A stretch of 31,527 nucleotides of DNA from Collinsella sp. AF08-23 (GTDB lineage: Bacteria; Actinomycetota; Coriobacteriia; Coriobacteriales; Coriobacteriaceae). Below are positions 24,140-31,527 of this stretch, in pieces. A model generated the notes under the pieces. The model ran no database searches. It was not told the origin of the DNA and was given only the letters and a program-made list of their open reading frames with translations. The stretch spans positions 1 to 31,527 of the forward strand of contig NZ_QUHV01000019.1 of assembly GCF_003479805.1 (NCBI RefSeq), written 5' to 3'. How positions within the stretch are numbered: position 1 is the first letter of the stretch; each line of letters starts with the position of its first letter. Made by a program: the position numbers and the translations under genes.

Positions 24140-24997
24140 CTATGGATTGCGGAACTTCTCCACGCCGTACCATTCGGCCAACGCCTTCCCCTGCGCAGGG
24201 CTCAGATGGCGCGTGGAATAGAAGAACGACTCGTTCAAGCTGGTCGTGGTGAGCTCAATGTCCGCATACGCGTCGTCGCCTGTCGCGCGCTCGTAGAGCT
24301 CGGTAACCTTCGAGGCGGACCACAAGTAAGGGCTGTTGAGGAAGTCAGACGCCGCCGTAGGCCGCGGATACACGCGAGACTCCGTGCGAATCACATCCGC
24401 AAACGTCGCTAGGTCATCCCCCTCCGCCGTGTTGAACAGTGCATGGGCAAAGCTGTGGGACATGATCGGCTTGGAGTACAGGTACACCCCGGACTTGCCG
24501 TACAGCACCACGATATCCGTCACGTCGGGCTCGGGTAGAGGATCATCCAGGCCCAGCTCATCGAGCTCGGGACGATCATCATACCCCACAGGCACTTCCC
24601 GCCTGCCGATTGCAGGGGAGTCCTCTGCATGCGGATGCTCCTCAATATAGGAGAGCAGCTCGTCCCCGAACGCTTTCGCATCCACGCCCGCCGGCGCGAA
24701 CGCGCGCTTCACCCAGCGCTCGGGAGAGGTGAGCTTGCCGTCCGTCGACCGACGGCGCAGGTCGGCGAGGGCCTGGTCCGCTGCAATCAACCAATCGTTG
24801 CGGGCGTGAATAGCGGCGAGGCCCTCAGGCGTAGGGGCTCCAACGTCCTTTTCACCGTCATCGTTGGGCGTGGATGAGGGGGCGCTGTCGGATCCACCCG
24901 GCGCGAAGTGCGGAGCCTCGACGGCAACCGCATCCTCGACAGCGGTGTTGGCAACGCATCCCGCACACCCTTCTACCGGCTCAAATTCCTCGCTCAT
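24140..24997 (-). CDS. Uncharacterised acidic protein of the AOR gene cluster
   Basis: 285 residues, no signal peptide or membrane segment. The first 55 residues are low-complexity and acidic with a CAGC motif at 11-14. The remainder looks folded, with helix-rich stretches (NDWLIAADQALADLRRR, SPERWVKRAFAPAGVDAKAFGDELLSYIEEHP) and a conserved-looking C-terminal part (VLYGKSGVYLYSKPIMSHSFAHALFNTAEGD and the ending WYGVEKFRNP, cited here only in part). I do not recognise the family with confidence. By position and size it may correspond to YdhW-type accessory proteins of AOR operons. GAGGTGA precedes the ATG. It is separated from typA by a terminator and from the NifU-like gene by 121 bases. Confidence 0.78.
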   Translation of the reverse strand: MSEEFEPVEGCAGCVANTAVEDAVAVEAPHFAPGGSDSAPSSTPNDDGEKDVGAPTPEGLAAIHARNDWLIAADQALADLRRRSTDGKLTSPERWVKRAFAPAGVDAKAFGDELLSYIEEHPHAEDSPAIGRREVPVGYDDRPELDELGLDDPLPEPDVTDIVVLYGKSGVYLYSKPIMSHSFAHALFNTAEGDDLATFADVIRTESRVYPRPTAASDFLNSPYLWSASKVTELYERATGDDAYADIELTTTSLNESFFYSTRHLSPAQGKALAEWYGVEKFRNP

Positions 24998-25031
24998 GAC
25001 TCACCTCAAAACTCCGCCCCGCATGTAATGG

Positions 25032-25097
25032 AAAAGGGACGGGACCGATCCATATGCATGCCAGTGTACCAGCATACCTGTGAATCGGCCCCGTCCC
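25032..25097 (-). terminator. Terminator of typA
   Basis: Arms 25036-25049 and 25084-25097 pair over 14 bp with one mismatch (GGGACGGGACCGAT and its partner). A 34-base interior can pair further. On the minus strand the hairpin ends in TTTTCC. It lies about 90 bases past the typA stop codon. Confidence 0.75.
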
Positions 25098-25144
25098 CTA
25101 TCGTGCGAATGAAGCCAGGCCGGCGCGAAGCCTACCTAAAATGG

Positions 25145-25173
25145 TGCAATTGGGGTACGTCCTCAATTGCACC
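25145..25173. repeat. REP-like extragenic palindrome, copy 2
   Basis: The 29-base core matches 13694-13722 at 27 positions. Here the dyad extends to ATGGTGCAATTGGGG (25141-25155) and its near-complement (25161-25175). It lies 13 bases past the typA stop codon and, like copy 1, just downstream of a minus-strand gene. Confidence 0.8.
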
Positions 25174-25187
25174 ATTGCACTATTCGA

Positions 25188-27017
<1,830 letters not shown>

Positions 27018-27109
27018 GGGCTTCCCCTTATCCTTTAGCTCTTCGATGCGCAAGCCTTCATCCGGCAAAGCGCCCAACATAGTCGGTAATCGGTTTTTGC
27101 ACGGCGGTA

Positions 27110-27133
27110 TTGTATCTGTTGTGACGCTCACAA
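27110..27133 (-). promoter_or_regulatory. Candidate typA promoter with operator-like palindrome
   Basis: TACAAT on the minus strand (complement of 27110-27115) lies about 95 bases before the typA start. Just upstream is the palindrome TTGTGA-CGC-TCACAA (27119-27133), which would occupy the spacer and -35 region. A regulator may bind there; none is identified. Confidence 0.4.
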
Positions 27134-27219
27134 GCTGTTGTATCCAGCGGTTTTGCCGCCCTACACATAAGTGTGACAAAGAATGGGGCGCCTGCACCGC
27201 GCGATGTGGCGCAGACGGC

Positions 27220-27675
27220 CTACAACAGCGGGGGCTCTTCGCCAGCAGGCTCGGGATCGCACCAACGGAAATTCTCACCAGTTCCGGCACCCTCGTAGAG
27301 TACATATGCCGAATAGCCCAGGGACATGCCGCGCTGGTAAAAGCTCACGACGATGGCATCTTGGAACTCGCAGTCGAGCTCCACACCACCTGCGTAGGCG
27401 ATGGCGTAGCGATCGAGCGGGCCAACGTGATCGGACTGGATGCCCGTCGCGTTCGACTCGACAAAATGCTTGGCACCCTCCAGGCACGCCTCGGGGCCAT
27501 CCTCGGTAAAGCAAGCTTGATAGCGATTGGCACGAGCATCCTCGGCAATGAGGACCACACCGAGATCCTCGCCGTCGGCAAGTGCATTGAGATAGCCGTC
27601 GAGCAGATCACACACCATGGAATCGAGCTCGGGGGAAACCTCGTCCTGCTGCACGTCGTTCATCTCGTCTGCCAT
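27220..27675 (-). CDS. Small acidic protein of unknown function
   Basis: 151 residues, starting at MADEMNDV with a strong AAGGAG eight bases upstream. It is acidic, with no signal peptide or membrane helix. The middle holds LVVLIAEDARANRYQACFTEDGPEACL-like alternating strands and helices (quoted only approximately) and the C-terminus ends in a Pro/Glu-rich tail (DPEPAGEEPPLL). I recognise no domain. It sits immediately downstream of tRNA-Ala on the same strand, so it may be read from the tRNA promoter. It is separated from typA by the 200-base typA promoter region. Confidence 0.8.
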   Translation of the reverse strand: MADEMNDVQQDEVSPELDSMVCDLLDGYLNALADGEDLGVVLIAEDARANRYQACFTEDGPEACLEGAKHFVESNATGIQSDHVGPLDRYAIAYAGGVELDCEFQDAIVVSFYQRGMSLGYSAYVLYEGAGTGENFRWCDPEPAGEEPPLL

Positions 27676-27732
27676 GACCTGCTCCTTAAAAGCAAAAAGG
27701 CACCGACTATGCCGATGCCCCATCAGTTCATA

Positions 27733-27808
27733 TGGTGGAGGTTAGGGGGATCGAACCCCTGACCTCAGGCTTGCAAAGCCCGCGCTCTCCCAGCTGAGCT
27801 AAACCCCC
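27733..27808 (-). tRNA. tRNA-Ala (anticodon TGC), CCA encoded
   Basis: A cloverleaf on the minus strand: acceptor GGGGGTT (27802-27808) pairs with 27737-27743 with one G-T pair, D arm TAGCTCAGCTGGGAGAGC, anticodon loop TTTGCAA giving TGC, T arm GGTTCGATCC. The discriminator is A and CCA is encoded at 27733-27735. It follows tRNA-Ile on the same strand. Confidence 0.96.
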
Positions 27809-27817
27809 ACTGTAGTA

Positions 27818-27860
27818 ATAAACACCCCAGCGGCGACTCGGCTCTCGCTGGGGTGTTTAT
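27818..27860 (-). terminator. Strong symmetric hairpin between tRNA-Ile and tRNA-Ala
   Basis: Perfect 15-bp arms (ATAAACACCCCAGCG at 27818-27832 and its complement at 27846-27860) enclose 13 bases. The TTTAT at the end of the stem would serve as a short U tract on either strand. It may reduce read-through from tRNA-Ile to tRNA-Ala or act as a processing signal. Confidence 0.75.
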
Positions 27861-27871
27861 TGCGAAAGAGG

Positions 27872-27948
27872 TGGTGGACCTGACAAGGTTCGAACTTGTG
27901 ACCTCCCGGTTATCAGCCGGACGCTCTGACCAACTGAGCTACAGGTCC
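27872..27948 (-). tRNA. tRNA-Ile (anticodon GAT), CCA encoded
   Basis: A cloverleaf on the minus strand: acceptor GGACCTG (27942-27948) pairs with 27876-27882, D arm TAGCTCAGTTGGTCAGAGC, anticodon loop CTGATAA giving GAT, T arm AGTTCGAACC. The discriminator is A and CCA is encoded at 27872-27874. It is the first gene behind a strong promoter. Confidence 0.96.
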
Positions 27949-27960
27949 AACGCGGGGATT

Positions 27961-27990
27961 AATATAGCCCAGGCACCAAAGGCGCGTCAA
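27961..27990 (-). promoter_or_regulatory. Promoter of the tRNA-Ile/tRNA-Ala unit
   Basis: TTGACG (complement of 27985-27990) and TATATT (complement of 27961-27966) are 18 bp apart on the minus strand. Both hexamers match the consensus at five of six positions. The -10 box ends 12 bases before the tRNA-Ile 5' end. An A-rich stretch upstream could act as an UP element. Confidence 0.8.
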
Positions 27991-28112
27991 CACCTTTTTT
28001 CATTATTTTTGAGGACGGCTTTTTGAGGGCGAATTTCCCACGGGCTCAGAGGGCCCCAATGTGAACAAATACACGGACTGCGATCGAGTCTGGCTTCATC
28101 GCGACATTTGGG

Positions 28113-28118
28113 TATTAT
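28113..28118 (+). promoter_or_regulatory. Candidate -10 box of the DUF151 gene
   Basis: TATTAT lies 46 bases before the start codon. The -35 region (about 28091-28096, TGGCTT) is weak. Confidence 0.4.
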
Positions 28119-28163
28119 GTCTGTTCACCGTCCGCAACTCGCCGTGCACATCTGGAGGTTTGC

Positions 28164-28715
28164 ATGATTCGCGTCGATATCGAAAGCATCGTCATGGCCT
28201 CGGGACCGGTGCCCTCCGTCGTCGTCCTGCGCGAGCGCAAAAACGGCGCCACCGCCGATGCGCCCCTGCGAGCGCTGTCCATCCAAACCGGAGCCTACGA
28301 GGCCGCCTCTATTGGCAATGGCATCGACTCCGACAAGGCGGCTCCGCGACCCATAGCGCACGACCTGCTGCTCAACACCGTTAAGGAGTTGGGAGCCCGC
28401 GTGGAACGCGTGGAGATCAACCGTTGGGATGCACCTGTGTTTTATGCCGACATCGTACTTGAGTGCACGGGGAATGCCGCGGAGTCCAAGGTGTCGGAGC
28501 AAGGCGATGGCGTGCGCGAGATTAAACTCGATGCCCGTCCGAGCGATGCCCTCGCCCTCGCCACGCGCTCAAACGCACCCATTTACGTTGAAGACGATGT
28601 CATGAACCGCGCCGGAAGCATCTCGTACCAAGCCGCGCGCGATGAGCAGTCGTCGCAAGAGGAAATCGAGCGCTTCGATGAGTTTGTCAAAAACCTGAGC
28701 CCCGACGATTTCTAG
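28164..28715 (+). CDS. DUF151 bifunctional-nuclease-domain protein
   Basis: 183 residues, the only plus-strand protein gene in the window. The BFN/DUF151 domain fills about residues 1-145: VPSVVVLRE, RALSIQTGAYEAASIGNGI, RPIAHDLLLNTVKELGARVERVEIN, FYADIVLE and the signature KLDARPSDALALATRSNAPIYVEDDVM. Members have been reported to have DNase and RNase activity in plants, but the bacterial role is not settled. The acidic tail (EEIERFDEFVKNLSPDDF) resembles the linker that in other actinobacterial members carries further regions. TGGAGG stands six bases before the ATG. It is flanked by its own terminator. Confidence 0.93.
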   Translation: MIRVDIESIVMASGPVPSVVVLRERKNGATADAPLRALSIQTGAYEAASIGNGIDSDKAAPRPIAHDLLLNTVKELGARVERVEINRWDAPVFYADIVLECTGNAAESKVSEQGDGVREIKLDARPSDALALATRSNAPIYVEDDVMNRAGSISYQAARDEQSSQEEIERFDEFVKNLSPDDF

Positions 28716-28740
28716 GATTGGGTCATCATCCCAACCATGG

Positions 28741-28775
28741 CGGCCGAGCCCGATGCGGGTTCGGCCGTTTTCTTT
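28741..28775 (+). terminator. Terminator of the DUF151 gene
   Basis: CGGCCGAGCCCG and CGGGTTCGGCCG (28741-28767) form a 12-bp stem, including a G-T pair, with a three-base loop, followed by TTTTCTTT. It is 25 bases past the stop codon and lies just before the 3' end of the convergent GH3 gene. Confidence 0.92.
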
Positions 28776-28789
28776 GTCGTGCGGTCTCC

Positions 28790-31198
28790 TCATCTCTCGC
28801 GAATGCTGCGGACGAGTGCGTGAATGATCCGCATGAACCCTGAGAGGTAGCGCCCGTTCAGCATGTTCACGAACCCCTCAACGGCGCCGAGCGGTACACC
28901 GCTGGTAGTAAGCGACCGCAGCGGCATGTCTGCCGCCATCTCCTTCATCATGGTGCGCTGTATATGATCCATCTTGCTGGTGGGATCTGCCATCACCCAA
29001 TCGATGATGCGAAACATACGGCGACCGAGCCAGCTCGCTTCCATGTCCTCAACGGTAGAATCGACGGTGAACGGGACGACCGGTGGGCGGACGGGCAGCG
29101 GGGAGCTATAAAGGCCCTCAAATGCGGCAATCGCCCCCAACGATGTGAAGCATCCCGGATAAGGTTGAGCATACATGTTAGGAAGGGCCGGAGCCACTGA
29201 GGTGGCACCCCCAGCGTCGCCTTGGGGCGTCGGTGCGGGAACGTCGATCCATCCCGAGAGGCGCATATCTCTGCTCGAGGCGGCGGCGCGTACCTCGTAT
29301 GCGCCGGGCCATACGCGCCACGCATGATCTTGCACGTCCCAAACGCGAAACGCCTCGTCATCAAGAGCGAGTTCGATGCGGTTGGATTCGCCGGGCGACA
29401 ACACGACCTTCTCAAACGCAATCAGGTGCTGCGGCGGGCAGGGAGATGGAACCACGCCGGGGGCGGGAGCCACATAGAGCTGCACTACCTCGGCGCCGCG
29501 GTACGCTCCGGTGTTTTCCACCGTTAGGCGCACGCACCTCTGCGTGAGTTCGAGGTCGCGGTAGGCAAACGACGTATACGACATCCCAAAGCCAAACGGA
29601 TACGCCGGTTCGATATTCGCCGCGTCGTAATATCGGTATCCCACAAATGGCCCTTCGCGATAGTACACCTCGCGGTCCATGTCGGGATACGTTACTCCCA
29701 GCGCGGTGTCTCCCAGACAGATAGGCCAGGTTTCCGCCAGCTTGCCACTGGGGCTGACATCACCCGCAAGGATGTCAACGGCGGCACCGCCGCCCTGGCA
29801 GCCCGAGAGGTACATAAGCAGAATTGCAGCAGGCTTGTCGCGCCAGGGCATTTCCATGGGGGCGCCGCCCTGCAGCACCACCACCGTCCGCGGATTCACC
29901 GCACACACTCGCTCGATCAGCTCGACCTGACCTTTGGGCATGGTCATGAGTTTGCGATCGAAACCCTCGGATTCGTATCGCGCGGGAAGGCCCGCAACCA
30001 CGACCGCAACATCCGCGTGCGCTGCGGCCTGCTCCGCATCACGCAGGAGTCGCTCGCTCGTCTCGCCCATAATCGGTTCGTAGCCGTCCGCATAGCGCGC
30101 GGCAAAACCCCGTTGCCCCAATCGATACCACAGATTGTCGATGAACTTTGGATTGATGCGCGATGAGCCCGAACCTTGGTAGCGAGGCATGCGGGCAAAG
30201 GCACCGATCACCGCCACCGATTGCGAAGTCTCAAGCGGCAGCACGCCCTCGTTTTTAAGGAGCACCGCGCTTTGCGAGGCGGCCTCCCGGGCAAGGTCGG
30301 CATGGGATCGATACAACTCCTCATCGGGCAGCGTACTCGCGGGAACGGCGCGGCGTCCTTCATCAACCCTACATGAGAGATGCGCGATATGACCGACCGC
30401 CTCCGTTACGTGGCGCTCGTCCAGCTCTCCGGCGTTGACCGCCTCTACCAGGGCGCGCGCGTGATCAGCGCGGGGGCCGGGCATGCACAGGTCGAGACCG
30501 GCGCGCACAGAGGAGACGCTCGAGCTCATGGCTCCCCAGTCGCTCACAACTACACCGTCAAACCCCCACTCGCCGCGAAGCACATCCCGCAGAAGCCACT
30601 CGTGCTCGGAGCAATACACGCCGTTAAGTTTGTTGTACGCCGTCATGACGCTCCATGGATGCGACCGGCGAATAACGCGCTCGAAGGGCGCCAGATACAG
30701 CTCGCGTAACGTACGCTCGTCGATAACGGAATCGGAGACCATGCGTGCGTGCTCCTGGCTATTGCCAGCCAGATGTTTAAGGCATGCGCTGACTCCTTTG
30801 CTTTGGATGCCGCACACCATAGCGGCACCCAACTCGCCGGATATCAGGGGATCCTCACTGAAATACTCAAAATTGCGGCCACATAGTGGGTGACGCTTGA
30901 TGTTCACCCCCGGCCCGAGGACTACGTCGACTCCCTGCCTGCGGGCCTCCTCGCCAATAGCCGCGCCAACACGCCGGACGAGATCGGGGTCGAACGAGCA
31001 CGCGAGCGCCGAGGCCGTGGGAAAACATGTTGCCTGACGACTTTCGGCAATGCCCAGGTGGTCAGCGTTCCCCTCCTGCTTACGCAGACCGTGCGGACCG
31101 TCGGAAAGTACAAGCGACTCGATGCCGCATGCACGCAGTGCGTGCGTACGCCAATGCGATGCGCCGGCCAGCACCCGCGCTTTTTCTTTGAGCGTCAT
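28790..31198 (-). CDS. Glycoside hydrolase family 3 protein (beta-glucosidase type)
   Basis: 802 residues, no signal peptide, so probably cytoplasmic. The N-terminal GH3 barrel has LSDGPHGLRKQ, FPTASALACSFDP, GPGVNIKRHPLCGRNFEYFSEDP (in part), KHLAGNSQE and the nucleophile Asp220 in VVVSDWGAM. The C-terminal alpha/beta sandwich (SAVLLKNEGVLPL, GSGSSRINPKF, VVVAGLPARYESEGFDR) is followed by an Fn3-like domain (about 590-665). A further tail of about 128 residues (from Met675) has no recognised family. Substrates of such enzymes are beta-linked oligosaccharides or glycosides, including plant and steroid conjugates; the exact one is not evident. The start MTLKEKARVL has GGGAGG upstream. The open frame runs 83 codons further but through an inverted repeat. 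Confidence 0.94.
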   Translation of the reverse strand: MTLKEKARVLAGASHWRTHALRACGIESLVLSDGPHGLRKQEGNADHLGIAESRQATCFPTASALACSFDPDLVRRVGAAIGEEARRQGVDVVLGPGVNIKRHPLCGRNFEYFSEDPLISGELGAAMVCGIQSKGVSACLKHLAGNSQEHARMVSDSVIDERTLRELYLAPFERVIRRSHPWSVMTAYNKLNGVYCSEHEWLLRDVLRGEWGFDGVVVSDWGAMSSSVSSVRAGLDLCMPGPRADHARALVEAVNAGELDERHVTEAVGHIAHLSCRVDEGRRAVPASTLPDEELYRSHADLAREAASQSAVLLKNEGVLPLETSQSVAVIGAFARMPRYQGSGSSRINPKFIDNLWYRLGQRGFAARYADGYEPIMGETSERLLRDAEQAAAHADVAVVVAGLPARYESEGFDRKLMTMPKGQVELIERVCAVNPRTVVVLQGGAPMEMPWRDKPAAILLMYLSGCQGGGAAVDILAGDVSPSGKLAETWPICLGDTALGVTYPDMDREVYYREGPFVGYRYYDAANIEPAYPFGFGMSYTSFAYRDLELTQRCVRLTVENTGAYRGAEVVQLYVAPAPGVVPSPCPPQHLIAFEKVVLSPGESNRIELALDDEAFRVWDVQDHAWRVWPGAYEVRAAASSRDMRLSGWIDVPAPTPQGDAGGATSVAPALPNMYAQPYPGCFTSLGAIAAFEGLYSSPLPVRPPVVPFTVDSTVEDMEASWLGRRMFRIIDWVMADPTSKMDHIQRTMMKEMAADMPLRSLTTSGVPLGAVEGFVNMLNGRYLSGFMRIIHALVRSIRER

Positions 31199-31379
31199 CC
31201 CCACGGCCTCCCCCGCGCCTGTCGACCACAGAAACCTTGTACCCACGTATGAACACCCGGCGCGAAAGCGCGCACCCTTTCCCGCGGAGGGCGGGGCCGT
31301 CGCCCCCTGGCGACGCTTAAGGCACGAAGGGATGCCGGGTCCGTACGCAAAATCACCCTCAGGAGCCACGAGGCGCACG
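31199..31379. other. GC-rich leader of the GH3 gene
   Basis: No gene is seen. The minus strand can form several compact hairpins, the clearest being CGTCGCC-AGG-GGGCGACG near 31298-31318 and a GCGC-rich one near 31260-31275. No promoter is convincing. The stretch may be a structured 5' leader. Confidence 0.4.
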
Positions 31380-31518
31380 GAAATACGCAAATGCGGGGAT
31401 AATCTCGGGATCTGCAGAGCATATGCGGTTCCCAGGATGAAAAACATGCAGGTCAGGGAATTGATGCATTTCTCCTATACTTCCACCTTCGCCTTTTATC
31501 CCCGCATTTGCGTATTTC
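31380..31518. repeat. Perfect 23-bp inverted repeat with 93-bp interior
   Basis: Bases 31380-31402 (starting GAAATACGCAAATGCGGGG) recur as the exact reverse complement at 31496-31518 (ending CGCATTTGCGTATTTC). The interior of 93 bases holds no gene. It lies about 180 bases upstream of the GH3 start, at the window edge. Geometry and position would suit an invertible promoter segment or a miniature element; no recombinase gene is in the window. Confidence 0.88.
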
Positions 31519-31527
31519 GGCGGGGGG

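Noticed and set aside
27018..27305. N-terminal extension of TypA by 96 residues
   Set aside because: The family starts at the MRVDNLRDIA position; the extension covers the promoter and the end of the upstream gene.
31199..31447. N-terminal extension of the GH3 protein by 83 residues
   Set aside because: The extension has no signal peptide or domain, runs through one arm of an inverted repeat, and a ribosome binding site is present at the shorter start.

Overview
The window looks like chromosomal DNA from a high-GC gut actinobacterium of the class Coriobacteriia, most likely Collinsella or a close relative. The reasons are the GC-rich coding sequence, a sortase-anchored mucin- or glycan-type glycosidase, Tat-exported redox proteins and a Tat lipoprotein, a DUF151 (bifunctional nuclease) protein and a TSCPD-domain protein. 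The genus is an inference from gene content; there is no rRNA here to test it. All protein genes but one lie on the minus strand, so the list is best read from high to low coordinates. I saw no prophage, insertion sequence or CRISPR array.

Right end (31.5 to 27 kb): a family 3 glycoside hydrolase with an unusual C-terminal tail and a perfect 23-bp inverted repeat upstream of it; the only plus-strand gene, a DUF151 protein with its own terminator; a tRNA-Ile(GAT)/tRNA-Ala(TGC) pair outside any visible rRNA operon, with a good promoter; and a small acidic protein of unknown function. Next come typA (ribosome-associated GTPase) and a strong terminator.

Centre (25 to 19.5 kb): a redox cluster that is the most interesting part of the window. 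In transcription order it holds an uncharacterised acidic protein, a NifU/IscU-like Fe-S scaffold protein, a Tat-exported ferredoxin with four [4Fe-4S] sites, a tungsten/molybdenum aldehyde ferredoxin oxidoreductase (AOR) family protein, and a membrane-anchored multihaem cytochrome c with five haem-attachment motifs, two of them non-canonical. The last three form a tight operon ending in a terminator. Only the ferredoxin carries a Tat signal and the cytochrome must lie outside the membrane, so the AOR protein may be exported as a hitch-hiker. That would make an extracytoplasmic AOR respiratory module, comparable to the E. coli ydhYV region but with a c-type cytochrome in place of the cytochrome b.

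Middle left (19.4 to 12.3 kb): a TSCPD protein coupled to a Tat lipoprotein, an OmpR-type response regulator with its sensor kinase, purC with a small membrane protein, and an M29 aminopeptidase. Then come tRNA-Lys(TTT) and carA-carB (carbamoyl phosphate synthase) with a clear terminator. CarA carries an extra segment of about 36 residues in its glutaminase domain.

Left end (6.4 to 0.1 kb): a 1981-residue cell-wall-anchored family 31 glycoside hydrolase whose active-site context resembles the alpha-N-acetylgalactosaminidase subgroup. It is followed by many binding modules, a dockerin-like segment, a cohesin-like domain, two FIVAR repeats and LPQTG. tRNA-Gly(CCC) closes the window. Recurrent extragenic structures include a REP-like palindrome found twice, two wide-spaced inverted repeats and several operator-like dyads.
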